Assembly: GCF_040183065.1 (NCBI RefSeq)
Contig: NC_091124.1
Location: 62,504,501 to 62,568,500 of the forward strand
Source: Periplaneta americana
Taxonomy: Eukaryota; Arthropoda; Insecta; Blattodea; Blattidae
Length of the DNA: 64,000 nt
Direction: 5' to 3'
In this document: positions 12,501-25,200 of the stretch, piece by piece
Layout: every line of letters begins with the position of its first letter
How positions within the stretch are numbered: position 1 is the stretch's first letter
The notes under the pieces: generated by a model
Database searches by the model: none
What the model saw: only the letters and a program-made list of their open reading frames with translations
Told to the model about the DNA's origin: nothing
Made by a program: the position numbers and the translations under genes

Positions 12501-13209
12501 CATTCAACCTTCCTCTTCTGGGTAGTTCCTTGTGGGCACTTGATATATTCTTGCTGTGCATTTATGGTAATGCTTATCGGGAAGTGATCGCTGCCCATTG
12601 TATCCATATGTATACTCCATTGAGTTTTAGGAATTAGCGGTCTGGATATTAGTGTTAAATCCGGTGCTGAGTGTTGTTGGTTACCAGCGCCTAGACGTGT
12701 GGGCCTTGTTGAATTTATAATACTTATCCCTGATCTATACAGTGATGCCAGAAATGGGAATCTACCCGGATTATTATTTAGATAACTAGGCGAGTAGCCA
12801 AGATTAAAATCTCCGCAAATTATGTAGTTTAGGGTATTATCATGCGGGAAGTGAGTTGTCCAGAACATCTCCGATATATAATTTTGTGGAGAGTTATACA
12901 CACATATTATATGAAGACCATGTGTTTCTAAGATTAATTCAATGGCTTGGAATTTGTCATTATAGTTTGTAATCGTCCTATATTTCTCCACCATTAATTT
13001 TGGGGATGTGAGCACCAGTATTCCTCCTCCTTTCTCAGGGCGGTCCAGACGGATCTGCCGATATGGGGGAAACCTCGTTTTGATATTTTGTGTGAGCCAT
13101 GTCTCACAAATAAAGACCAAATCTAATTGGTTATCATGTATAAGTTTTTTGGTTTCATCGATTTTGTTGGATATGCTACGACAGTTCCACTGTAAGAAAC
13201 GGTATGTTA
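9595..13209 (-). pseudogene. LINE ORF2: endonuclease, reverse transcriptase, RNase H
   Basis: Starts around 13209 with LQWNCRSISNKIDETKK. Endonuclease motifs are ICETWL, ICGDFNLG and GSDHFPISI. The reverse transcriptase reads FLDLSRAYDSVN in the region 11377-11754, then ILYDDDIALYY near 11300, where the usual A of the (F/Y)ADD box is D. RNase H motifs are IYTDGSK, AEIRAVEEAL, ILIDSRSAL and WIPSHTGIQGNEYVD. The C-terminal zinc motif is CVCGQWRDINHVLLRC. The frame is broken at about 12.3, 11.75 and 11.3-11.38 kb, so it cannot make one protein as read. Confidence 0.85.
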
Positions 13210-14776
13210 TAGGTTGAATGGTGCTATTAAGTTTTGGATAATTTCTTTAATTTGGGATTTCTCAGTTTCCGCACATGTCGTTATAATTACTTCCAATGAT
13301 GCTAGGGTCTTTTTTAAAACGCTATCTTCTATCATCTTGAAGACTGGGATTTCTAACGGTCTATTCTGTTGGTTATTAGTCTGCTGGGCTTCAGATTCCC
13401 CGTACTTTGCTGGAACCACAATGGGGTTTCTTTGATTTGGGATCAGGTTTGCCGCGTATTTCTTCCTAAATTCAGGGGATAAATTAGGTTTATCTCGTGT
13501 AATTTTTACCTTTAATGGCGTCAATTGTTGAGCTTCATATCGTCTCTTCTGGGGGTGGCCTCCCCACTTTTGTGTTGTGGTACTTTGTTGACTGGGGCGA
13601 TGGACAGCCTGGTACTGCTCCTTGGTATACTCACGTTCCAGTGATAATCTTGGGAATGCCTCCCCAATGGAGTCTTTCACCAGAGCCACGATATCTAAAA
13701 GTTTTTTTACCTTGGTGTATTGCTATTGCATCATACCTTGAAATCTTAAGTTCATCTATTTTTTTTATTATTGCAAGTTCTATTTTGTATTTAGGACAGT
13801 CAACACTGTTAGCCTTAAGGGCTAGCGAGCAATTTCCACATGTTGAGGTTTCCTCCGTACAGTTCTGAATTTGATGACTTCCCGCGCATTTTAAGCACTT
13901 TACATCGTTATGGCAAAACTTTTTGGTATGTCCGAACTTCCAACATTGGCGACATTGTAATACTGTGCTATTATATTTATGTACTGGATATACCATATAG
14001 AAAAGTTTAATTTCCTTTGGTAATCGTTGCGCCCTGAATGTGACCATGACCATGGTGGATGGGCGCCATTCTATTTCCCCGCTTTGATTTTGGCATTTTT
14101 TATTAAATCTGATAACTGATTTAATAGAATAGTTCTCTGAACACATACTATGTTGCCTAATTTCCTCTTCGGTAACCTCTACTGCTACATTCTTAAGAAT
14201 ACCCTTCACATGTATGTGATATGTTGGTATGAATGTGTTGCATCTATATTTGTTGTCGAAGTCTGACGACAGAAATCTATTTGCGTCCAAATAAGTCTTG
14301 AAATGTATTTCGAATTTTGCTTTCCCCGCAGGTTTCACAACATGAATGTTAGGTATATTATCGTCAAAAAGTATTTTACCTAGTTTGAGAGGATGTATTT
14401 TACTAATTAGTCCCTCTTGAGCCCTAAGTATCACTAAATAGGGGCCAGAGTCTTTATACGAATATAATTCTTTCTGTGAGGTTATGGTTGGTGGTATATC
14501 CTGTCCAAGTGTTGCCTGGGTCAGTATCATCTCTTCCAGTTGTTGCACCGACTTATCTGGTCTAGAATGATCTCCAGAAACTTTTATATCTGTTGTAACC
14601 ACTGATGATATAAGTCCCTGACTTGATATTAATACATTAGGTACTTTACTCGTCTTACATTCTGCTTTATTTCCTTCTGCTACCCTGTTGTTTGAATTCT
14701 TATACTTAGGTATGGCCACCCGTGATGACCTGACATGATCACAAGTCTCTTTCTGTTCGAAAACATCGACCTCCAT
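13207..14776 (-). pseudogene. LINE ORF1, gag-like zinc-knuckle protein
   Basis: Starts at Met 14776 (MEVDVFEQKET) and runs to a stop at 13207 through one frame change in the 13631-13689 overlap. The N-terminal 100 residues are low in structure, an RRM-like middle follows, then knuckles at residues 275-288 (CRQCWKFGHTKKFC), 294-306 (CLKCAGSHQIQNC) and from 313 (CGNC). Such proteins bind the element RNA. The stop (LIAPFNL) sits beside the ORF2 start. Confidence 0.8.
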
Positions 14777-15006
14777 TTTCCTGCACCCCTACCACCTTAC
14801 GGAGGGTTAACTCTGCAGGAATGTCCAGAACCTTCAAATATATTGAGTGGGGTCACTAATTAATTACAAAACATTCAAAGAAAGTATACCAATAGTGCGA
14901 GCACTTCTACTAAACACACGTATTCGCTAGAGAACACAATTATTCGGTTATTGGAAGAATCCAACTTCACCGTATCACCTCTAACTTACAACTGCTCGAG
15001 GAACTA

Positions 15007-15090
15007 TACCAGCTTTTTTCGAAGAATTTTGACGGCAGTTTGCTCTGCCAACATCTCTGAGGGAAGACATTGTAATAATAGTGTTAAAAA
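15007..15090 (+). mobile_element. Old LINE fossil, right piece after the I-type insertion
   Basis: Skipping the inserted LINE and one copy of its target duplication, the frame reads GARGTIPAFFEEF, then (after a stop) RQFALPTSLREDIVI. This is the direct continuation of the fossil at 9070-9464, so the two pieces were once one element. Confidence 0.6.
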
Positions 15091-15330
15091 AATCCTGTCA
15101 AATTCTGATTAATCATATGGTGCCACATTAATAGCAATTGTAATTTTTCATGCCCTTTTCTTTGTTTTTTGTTTTTTGTTTTTTTTAATTTAATAACAAT
15201 GTTTACATATGTATATTAATTTTTTGAGGATATACTGAGTCCGTAAGGGCTACCCTCAATGGGGCCAGTTTTTGTAATAAATAATAAAACTCAATATTGG
15301 CTATAATGGTACAGTAATATCTTCTTCGCC

Positions 15331-15424
15331 TGCATCAAAACTAAGTGGAGTAGGGAATTAAGGGGTGTTCTGCAGTGATTCAATCGAGTTAATAGTGCCG
15401 AGGCCTGCTAAATGGGCACGAGAG
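15331..15424. repeat. Dispersed 95-bp repeat, copy 2
   Basis: Direct-orientation match to 4815-4909 (tgcatcaaaactaagtggag, then gccgaggcctgctaaatggg). Family unknown. Confidence 0.7.
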
Positions 15425-15491
15425 CACCAAGATTTGAGGTTTCTTCAATTGCTGCAATTGGGAGTTCTCAGATCATCTGGGTTCTCTTCGT

Positions 15492-15692
15492 GTGTGGATA
15501 CCAAATGAGTCACTGCAGCAGACTGGGCAGGTAGTGACTCACGTCAAAAATGTTGCAGAAGAGGTATGGGCAGAAGAGGGAATTTTGGATGAATGTGTCG
15601 AGGAAGTAATTATCTCCCTCAATTCCGGTGATTCCACCTCTGAAGATGGAGAGACCACGGACTCGTCACTTGGTGTAGGCCCCTTACCATAG
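15492..15692 (+). other. Unrecognised acidic 66-codon ORF
   Basis: An open stretch rich in E, D and S (DECVEEVIISLNSGDSTSED). It follows a dispersed repeat and precedes a piggyBac-like element, which suggests a transposase fragment, but I cannot name the family. Chance is also possible at this length. Confidence 0.3.
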
Positions 15693-15738
15693 ATGTGAGT
15701 AATATTAATTATATTATTATAATCACTATTATTATTAA

Positions 15739-16470
15739 CATTCCGAGGACTGGGTGGAGTGTTTTGACACTCCACATTAAACATTCTTATATAAATGATA
15801 TTCTTAATGTGTCAGAGTTACTTGATGTATTCAAATTTCAATTGTTAAAAGTAAGACAATTTATTTCCTTAGAAAATACATACGTAATTAATTAGTACAT
15901 GAGATCTTCCCCGCTACTTTTTAATTTTTATATTTTTGGTATTGAAATGTGTTGTAAATAATCAATGTTCGTGTACCGGTTTTACAATGTTATTTAAATA
16001 TTAAATATGTCGCACATTTTAACTTTATTCGTTCATTGTTGAAGCTCTCCGTCTTGCTCGCAAACTGTCAAAATTTGAAATGTGGTTTCGTTCCTGCAAA
16101 CACAAATTTAAATCTATATTACTTGTTTACGAATTCATTTATTTCGGTATATAATTATTTAGCCCTTTGTGAATAAACGTACTTTAAAAAGGAACAAAAA
16201 TACTTATTTCAAATAATAACACCACATAATTCGTTTATGTAAAACTGGCACCAGCGATTTTGGCGTGTGTTCTAGATATATAGTGTCCAGTTTGTGAGCA
16301 TGTTGCTAGTGCAGCTAAGAATTGTACCACTTCCTATACACATCACATCAGCCATTTGCCAAACACAGTTGTCAGACTGATTGCAGCAAATGTAAAACAC
16401 AAATGTAATGTTCCCATTACTTATTTCACACGCCAAAAACAGTAACAAAATTTACCCAGTCCTCAGAAGG
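15739..16470. mobile_element. Non-autonomous piggyBac-like element
   Basis: Flanked by TTAA at 15735-15738 and 16471-16474. The inverted ends are cattccgaggactgggt and, reversed from the right, ccttctgaggactgggt. TTAA duplication is diagnostic of the piggyBac superfamily. The 732-bp interior has no long ORF, so it would depend on a transposase made elsewhere. Confidence 0.75.
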
Positions 16471-16474
16471 TTAA

Positions 16475-17539
16475 TATTACAATTATTAAAAGTGGTGATA
16501 TGGTAGTGGCAGTAGTGGTATTAGTAGTGTGATAGTATCAATCGATCACAATTTGTTACGTGTAGTTCTGTGAACTTTTACTATTAATTTTGCAATAATG
16601 TTTTTTAGTCAGACAGCTCTAATAACAATCTTGGATTCAAGATACCTGCATTAGAAATTAGAATTCGAGCCTAATTTAATGCAACATGAGATAAGATGTA
16701 GTAGTTCTGAATTTGAAATCCGCTGTCCCGTTGTCTCTCACTGCAATGCAGCAACAGCAGTTGCTCCCCCCCCCCCCCACCCCTGCGACTCCACATACAA
16801 CTGTCAGAAGTACAAACATTCGTTAATTCTAGTATAGATTTCATCAGAATGAATTAACGACTACAATCATTGAGCTCCACTGTATAGAAAGAGCCTGTGG
16901 GTGGAAGGAAGAGGAGAAAGCTTGCTCAGATCAGACTGGGTCTAGGAATATAATTTCCTCAAAATTATGAAACCATTATTTTCAATGTGCATCTATTTAT
17001 TAAACAAGGATAGTAATAATAGCTGTAACATTATAACAATAATGAATGTTGTAAAATCACGTCGGTAAATAGAATATAAAAATTCTTATATACGTCCTTT
17101 GTACAATATGTTTTCATGTATATGTAGCACCTCTTCCATAAAGTGTTCAGCCTGTCGAAAGAAAACACACATTAGAAATATGTACATAAAAGATTGTACA
17201 GACCCATAAACAAAATTCAGATGGCCCAAATTTTGTTTCCAGGTCTGTACTTTAACATTAACTAAAAGGCTAGTGAGCACAGTACACCAGTAAACAATGT
17301 GTTGAATGTATCATGTCAGTGTCTTATATAATTTTTTTTAAATATAAAGTCTTTGTTATATGCGAATATATTGCTACCAAGAAACTTCTATTTCCATCTT
17401 CACTTTAAGGAATTGTTTATTTTTTATTTTTTGTGCAGTGACAGTGCTCTTAACTTGCCATTATTCACCCTGACTCTACTAACATAGTTCACAGATGTCA
17501 CTAGTGCTGAGAAGTGTAGACCACCGAGTTCACCAAATG
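16475..17539. other. Intergenic DNA between TEs
   Basis: AT-rich, with a poly-C run at about 16766-16780. No gene or bounded element was recognised. Confidence 0.5.
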
Positions 17540-17695
17540 TTTGCATGTAACAGGGAAACCATAGTAGTGAAGAAAACTCCCTGTGTTGCCTGGACCACAC
17601 GAGTTATAAATTCAGAGTGGATTGACTGGGATTTGAACCACAGCCTCATGGGTTATAAGCCCAGCACACTAGCACTGAGCCGCGGTGGCAGTGTT
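17540..17695 (-). mobile_element. tRNA-derived SINE head (Ser/Leu-like)
   Basis: Minus-strand reading gives ccgcggctcagtgctagtgt (A box) and tgtggttcaaatcccagtc (B box), followed by a SINE-like body. The anticodon arm does not fold as a functional tRNA. The 3' limit is uncertain. Confidence 0.6.
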
Positions 17696-18390
17696 TGAAG
17701 TGTTATAGAGATTAGATCTTTTGGTAAGATGAATTTCATTCTTAAATGAACTAAATTCGTGGTTGATTGTAAAATCATTTTTCTCTTATAACAACATCCT
17801 GATTGTCAGTATAGACGTTAGATGTAATCATAATCGTTCACATACTGCATACTGTGGACAGATGGCAGGACTGTGACCCATTTTCAAGTTGCACACTACT
17901 TCGGTGGGCCATGTTATGCATGTGTATTTATGTTACAAATGTAAGAACTAATAAAATAAAACGATTAATATTTATATCGCCATTCATATAATCATCACTA
18001 GAGAGCAGAATTTTAGGACCTAAATAGTGGCATATTAGGCGCTTAAAATAGGCTCTTAAACTCCTTTATTTAGGCTCTATAAAATTAAAAAATAGGCTTT
18101 TTTTGTTAAAGAATGTCACTAATATAAGATTCAACATTTAATGCAAAATTCTAGGATTAAAAGAAACTTCCACACATTTTACAAGGGTACAATGCATACA
18201 CAAAATGAAGACATTCTGTCTTTAAGTTAATGTTTTTCATTCATCAATCACATTTCCATAGTTTGCTTCACAGTAGATGATCAGCATCTATTGTGGCTAC
18301 TGTGTCACTCACTGCTGTATTTGAAAATGGTGAGAAGAAAGGAAGGGGTTGTTATCTGTCTTGGAATGTAAGACAGACATAGGAAGATAT

Positions 18391-18431
<41 letters not shown>
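18391..18431. repeat. (ATA)n microsatellite
   Basis: About 13 ATA/TAA units directly beside the 3' end of a minus-strand SINE; it may derive from the SINE tail. Confidence 0.9.
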
Positions 18432-18432
<1 letters not shown>

Positions 18433-18592
18433 TTGTCCCGCAGAAGTTCTTTTACATGCCAGTAAATCTACTGACATTAGCCTGTCGCATTTAAGCAGAC
18501 TTAAACGCTATTGACCTGGTCTGGGATCAAACCTGCAACCTCAAGCACAGAAGGCCAGCACTATACCGACTACATTATCCAGGCCGACTGAA
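18432..18592 (-). mobile_element. tRNA-derived SINE, same family as 1645-1850
   Basis: Shares the body (atgccagtaaatctactgac on the plus strand) and tRNA-like head with the 1645-1850 copy, but lacks its last part, ending instead at the (ATA)n tract. It lies inside the hAT-like element, so it is younger than that insertion. Confidence 0.8.
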
Positions 18593-19113
18593 AGTTGGAA
18601 TTTTAGGATTGAAAGATAGTATGAATGAGAAGGGGTGGCCCAGAGGTATTTCTCTTTTGTGTTGTTACTGCTAGGAAGGAGTTATCCCTCATTGAATGTA
18701 AATGGTACATGATGTCAAGAAAAACACTAAACAGTTACGAAAAAGACGCAAAAATTAAAAGAAACTTAAAAATAGGCACTAACGTCAAAATAGGCATTTT
18801 TAGGCACTATAAAACTACTTTATTCATACTTACATTTTAATGAAAAAATATAAATATTAAATCTCAAGCCTGTATGAATCGAGGAAAAAAAATAGGTTTT
18901 TGCCTAAATTCCACTCTGTAATCATCACTATACAAAATAACCAAAGAAATAAAAAAACAAAAACAAAACTCATTAGGAGGGGGTGGAAAGAAGAATAATG
19001 TAATGAGAATGATACCAGCTACTGGCAATCTCATCATCAATGCATATTTAATAAGACATTCCGTTTTCACAAACACACCTACAGTTGTGCGAAGTTCTCA
19101 ATGATTTCTTGAC

Positions 19114-19119
19114 TTTATT
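19114..19119 (-). terminator. Candidate ETFB poly(A) signal
   Basis: AATAAA on the minus strand, 175 bases beyond the ETFB stop codon and before the hAT-like element. It is the nearest canonical hexamer I found. Confidence 0.45.
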
Positions 19120-19293
19120 TTCATTAAAACAATCTTAATACCCCTTATAGAAATCATTAGAACATCACAGCATGAGCCATTTTTAGTCAATAAAGCAACT
19201 TAGATTACTCACATAAATAAAAGTAAAAGTACCTAGTTTTTTTAACAAGGGTATCTTCCATTGTCCAAAATGGAAATCCTGTACCTGCTTGTA

Positions 19294-22200
19294 CTATACG
19301 TGACCTCCTTCTTTCAGCTTAGCTACGAGCTGATCAACATCCTCCAGAATGACACCAGCCTGCCGGGTTGGAGGATCCTCTACACTTACTACCTCAATAC
19401 GTGCTGCTGTGTCCACACCCAAGTCTTTTGGACTCATCTTTTTTATTGGTTTTTTCTTAGCTTTCTGTGAACAAATATGCAAATTTATAAATGCCGAAAT
19501 ACAAAACCCAAGAAGACAGTTTAAACGTAACAGAAAATGTTATAACTGCAGATGCAAAATATAATCTTCAGATTTTCATATAGTTTCCAAGAACTTAACC
19601 ACTAAATGGAATTATGTTACAAGAATCAAGAATACTGACACTTTTGTGTATTTACTGACAAGGTAATGAACAATTATTTACCATAATGTTTGGAAGAGTG
19701 GCATATCGGGGTTCATTGAGTCTCAAATCAGCACTGACCACAGCTGGAAGTTTCACTTTAATTGTCTCCAATCCTCCATCAACTTCCCGTGTAACTTGCA
19801 GTTCTCCATTTTGTTTTTCTATCTACAAAACCAAAAAGATTATTAAGATCACTCAGCTGTGGACAGATAATGTTATGCATAAGTGTGCTGTTGTAATACA
19901 AATTTTACTAGTCATCTATATTTAGTAGCTTTAGATATTTTTAACATATCACTGCATTTCAATTGAGGCATTTAGTTGCAAAATCAGCCTACATCACTAA
20001 AACATAACTTTTCAGTCTGAAGGGAAAAGTTTGCAAGGAACAAAGATTTGCCACCAATACTATTCTTTCATCATACAAATCCATGTGATGTATCTGGCTT
20101 TGGAGCATAACAGTGCTATAGCAGTTGTAGAATCATATGAAATATAACATTAACTCATTTTCGAAAAAAAAAGTGATTTATCTGATTTTGCAACTACACA
20201 CCTCAATTGTGATCTTCTCTGTGGTGTTCTAATCATGTGTCGATGCCATATAAGTCTTCTTGATTTCGTTTCAACACATGGGGCCTTTTTTATGAAAAGT
20301 AAGAGTTAAAAGTTACAGGTGAAGATATCGATAATTTGTAAAACTTGTAACTTACAGGTGTATTACGAAACTACACTTATACACTTGTAAGTGAAGGAGA
20401 GAAAGTACAGATTACAGGTGAACTTTATACATATTTCTCATGGTCACCAATGTTTCTTTACAGTTGTGCAAGTCTTAGGTTACCAGTATAGTAAAAATAG
20501 TATACAAGTTCTACCCATCTCTGTTAGTGGGTAGAATACAATTTGTAGGTTATGTTACATATAATTAATTAATTTGGCTTGTTTTGTAAGCCTTTCAGAA
20601 AAAGTTTCACCCCCCCCCCCCCAGAATTTCCTTCACTGTAATTTAGAAAACATTTCTACGTTACAATTTACAACAACGGCAGTTGTTCATAATAATAATT
20701 TATAACTACCACCTCGCAGTTAAGATAATCCAGAAGGCAGTGATGTGAAAAAAGAAACATTGCCATGACCTACATTGTAGCTTTCTTAAATAACTCCTTT
20801 TCCTTTAAAGTCAAACAAGTCCTGTACTAAATTAAGAAATGCAGTAGCCTGTAACTTGTACTCGCCCATGCAGTTTCCTGTACACTTGCAGACCTGTAAC
20901 CTGTATTTTCGTAAAACAGGCCCCAGGTCGTATTACAAATTTACCAATTAAAATTATAATAAATGATGCATTGGTATGATACCATTCACCAAATAAAGGA
21001 AGCTTAAATATCTTTGTACCTTTGATGCAAAGGTTCCTTGAGGCCAGTCTAGCAGAGCAGCTGTCATCTGAGCAGTCTGATTGGAGTCATCATCAATAGC
21101 CTATATACAGAAATTAGGGTGACTTCACTATAAACAGTACTCGAGATTCAAGTTCCTGCCAAGCTTATCCAACATTTTCTGCTTTGTTTACTTTAACATT
21201 TCCATACCTGTTTGCCAACAATTACGAGATCAGCCTTCTCGTCCTGTGCCAACTTTGCAATTATCTTCGATACGTGTATAGGCTGCAAGGTTTCATACTC
21301 TGGCCCAGACACTTCTACATGAATTCCTCGGTCGACTCCCATAGCCAGAGCAGTGCGGAGGGTTTCCTGCAATCCACATCAACAATTATATCCCTCACTG
21401 TACATTTACAATGTAATGATATGCTTGTGTGTGATATTGGGTGTAACAGTTGAGAGACTTATGATAAGACGAGACAGATGTGAAGAGTGAGGAAGAGAAG
21501 AATAGTGAAAGAGAGGAGAGATGATTCGGAAGGAGAAAGAACACCATCTTTTAATCAATTTTCAAAATATGTCTTGTACACGTCGCTGTGTTCGCGCAAC
21601 AACGGCTCAAGTTGTGTTGTACGTATTCTAGATTTTTGCCTCCAAATGTAACATTCAATGTCATTTTATGCAGCTATATTAGCTCTGTGCGCAATAAACG
21701 TCATTAGTTTGAACATCTTTTGTTTGTTTGTATGTGTGTGTAAATAAATAAATAAAATTAATATGTACAGTTTTAGAAAAAAATGGACTGTCTGAATTTT
21801 CTAAGTTCCAGATTCAACCCATTGTGCATGCTCAGTGATACTCACTAGATCGCTTTGAAGTTATTGAAATTCATTTATGCCGATTATTGTCGTAACCCAA
21901 AAGGCATTTGAAAAGATGTGATGAAAACTGATCTATTCTTAATAGTAGATGAATTTTTATAAATTGTATAAAATGATCGTAAACGAAATTACCCCGCATA
22001 ATTAATTAAAAAAAAAAGCTCTTTAAGCTCTTTCCTCAACAGTATCTGAACCCTGAACTTTGTAGTCTGCAAGCAAGCACATTAGTAGAGCAGAGAATGC
22101 CTGCAATGAATTGTCATAATCAGGGTTGTTGTATCATGTTTGTTTAATAATGACTCTTAGGCATTAATATTATCTTATTTTCAAATTAATTTCGTGTTTT

Positions 22201-25200
22201 TGCATTAATTTAGTTGTGAAATACCTTCCTGTAATACTATCCAAATAATACTGGGTTGAAAACCGTTGTTATACTGTTGTGGTGTCAATAGTGCTCCCTA
22301 AGGAAATTCAAGAGTTGGGCCATTTTTTGTTTCTGGGACTATAATAAGAAAAGAAATATTTCACAATAAATTGACCATAGCCTATACATTCTCAATTTTA
22401 ATTTGCAAGCAGGTTTTTAGGTACGTAATGGTATGTTAAATATGCATATGAAATGATACAAGAACTCGAACATTTCTAACCTGAGACTGTGCTGGACCAC
22501 AAGAAACTGCAATGACCTCTTGAGCAATCTTCTTCTCCTTTAATCTCACTGCTTCCTCTACAGCAATTTCATCGAATGGGTTCATGGAATGTTTAATGCC
22601 ATCTGTCACTACACCTGTCTTGTCAGGCTTCACACGAATCTGTAAGGTTGAAATAACTTACTAGATCACTTCAAGAAAACATCAACTTTATTATACATAC
22701 CTCAAAAAAAAGTTTTTCAACATCTGGATTTTTTATTTCCCTAGCTTGCCTACAAACGAAAGTACAATGCTTCTGAAACTGAAAATATTATCAATTGTGA
22801 AGGAGAATTAAAACAATAATAAGAAAAACAAATATGAGCAAAAAAAATTGCATCTATCAACCCTCGGAAATCAAAAACTGCTCCTCAGTAGGTCCCTCAC
22901 ATTGTGCCACCCCTTGGATTGTAGCACACTGTCTTCAAGGTGGTGATTGTCTTGCTCTACTCTGTTCCAATTTTCGACAGCAGTCCTCCAGATGTCATCG
23001 AGGGTACATGGTGGATTCCTGCATCTTCACAGTATCTGTTTCAACTGGTTCCAGGCATGCTCAATTGGATTCATATTTGCAGACACAGCAGTCAGTCCAT
23101 CCGATTGATTTCAGCCTCCTTGAGGAAGGTGTTCACAAGATGGAAGCGGTGTGCGCACGCATTATCTTGCAGAACGGATCTGTCGCCAATTTGTTGGTGA
23201 TGTATCTGAACAATTGGTTGGAATACCCTGTCCTGGTATTTCATACCCACCACCTGTCCCTTAAAGACGATGAGCAGCATCTTGACATCAGTACATGATA
23301 CTGGCCCAAAACATGATAGATCTGTCTTCCTGCTGGACCCGTGGGGTGGCATATGTAACGTGCATGGCATTACCCTGCTCCCTCCACTCTCTCCCCTGGC
23401 AATTGTCAGGTGTCAGGCAAATCCTGCATCCATAGTGAAGAGGATCATCTGCCAGATCCATTCCAGATGCGCCCTTGCCCATCTATATCACAGTCCTGAG
23501 GGGTCTGGGTCGATACTTGTCAGAGACACCTGAAATGTAAGATGTTATATGAAGACAGTTTGTGAATGTCTGAATTGATACAGCCCTCCCAGCTGCCTGG
23601 CTAGGACAGCACTATGCAGACCTGTCGCAGTGTCTTCTTGGTTCCTGCAATACATCATTCACAGATAGAAGTCTTCATCTCTTGTTGATTGCAGGCGATT
23701 ACTGTGAGACAGGTCTTCAATGCTTTGTGTGACACGATAGTGGGTATATGTCTGTACAACATCGCTGTGGTGAATACCAACCAAATGAGTAATTTTCAAT
23801 GCAAGTCCTTGTTGATGGAAAGTAAGGATGCATAGCAAAATATTTGAATACTGAAATGACACCTCGAAGCATATTTACAGACTGAACGGGTCACACAAAC
23901 TGTTCTTTCCATGTTCTGTGCAAGGCTTACAGCAACAGCACGCTCTACTTGACTGTACTGTGAAAGCACATTTGTAATTCAGCATACAAATGACAGGTGA
24001 CGTTATGTTACATATAGATGTTTTGTTTTGATGAAAGTAATGTCAAATAGGATACCCGTCAAGAGTACATAGGTATGTATGGGTGGTGCAAAGCTTTTAT
24101 TATTATTTTTTTTTTTTGAGGTGTGTAGTTAAAAATGGTGTCACACAGCTTCAGAACAATAGTTACTGAACCAAACCAACGAAGATTTTTCGACCATGTA
24201 TTACAGCGAAGCAAGATGCAGTACTTATTTTGTTGTGTAGAAATAGTTTAATATCGTTCTGTCAAATAACATAAAGAGAAATAATATGTAAGCTAAGTAG
24301 TATGTAAACTAGGTGTAACAGGTTAATTAATATACAATCTTAGAAAAAAGCTTTGTCGCACAGATATTTTATATGTCCCAGAAAGAAGGCAGTGCACATG
24401 ATCAGACATACAATGAAACAAAACTAATATTATTACCTCAACTAGTTGCTCTCTTGAGAACGTGGTAGTTCATCCTCTGATCATACGCACTGCCTCCTTT
24501 CCGGGATTTATAAAGTATCTGTGCGACAAAAGTTTTTTCTAAGACTACATACTTCTCTGGACTCGTGGTTCAGGACGATCCCAGCTCCCATCATTAGAGC
24601 CGAAGTTTGTGAGCTAAAACCCAGACGAGGTCAATGAATTAACAATTAGCTTAGATTTTTTCCATATTTCTCCGCTGAAATTTGTCTTCGTCTGCAAGCT
24701 CTTTGGTACCAGTAGTACATAATTATCACTGTTTAGTAGAGTAGCGGCAGTATACAGAGTGAGTTATAATTCCACCGACAAACTTCAGGAGGTGATTCCT
24801 GACTGAAAATGGAGCACAAAAGTTCATATCGCCTTGTGTACGGAAATGCATAGTTTTCACGGTAGATGCACTGATAACATTCTCTCATAACTTACAGTAT
24901 GCGTTTTGTGTGTTGCAGATAGTGTGATTTAAGCAACATAGAAGCACAATGGTCCGGTATTCATTCCAGGAACAAGCTGAGATGGTGTTCATGCATGGCC
25001 AAGCAAGTGATGCTGTGTGATATGGGTGGTGCTGTCTGTCAGGGTACGTGGTTCGCTACATCTGTGCTGTCTCTCGACCATTTCCACCTGCTTGGCCCTA
25101 CACGAACACCATCTCGGCTTGTTCCTGGAATGAATACTGGATCATTGCGGTTCTATGTTGCTTAAATCACATTATCTGCAACACAAAATGCACACTGCAA

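Larger units (their letters stand above)
9465..14992 (-). mobile_element. Near full-length I-type LINE with 14-bp target duplication
   Basis: A 5.5-kb non-LTR retrotransposon on the minus strand, flanked by the 14-bp duplication tgctcgaggaacta (9451-9464 and 14993-15006). It has about 216 bp of 5' leader, ORF1 with three CCHC knuckles, ORF2 with APE-type endonuclease, reverse transcriptase, RNase H and a C-terminal zinc motif, and a 3' end reading caaaacaacaac. ORF1 plus RNase H-bearing ORF2 places it in the I/R1/Jockey group, most likely I-like. Only a few frame breaks are visible, so the insertion is fairly young. It lies between HSPBAP1 and ETFB. Confidence 0.9.
17999..18920. mobile_element. 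Non-autonomous hAT-like element with 8-bp target duplication
   Basis: The left end reads tagagagcagaattttagg and the right end, reversed, tacagagtggaatttagg. Both are flanked by atcatcac (17991-17998 and 18921-18928). The interior has recurrent ataggc strings and no transposase. A (TAA)n tract and a SINE occupy 18391-18592. Confidence 0.7.

Noticed and set aside
22834-23533. Plus-strand ORFs of up to 154 codons in ETFB intron 1
   Set aside because: Antisense of the Tc1-like transposase fossil, whose motifs read on the minus strand.
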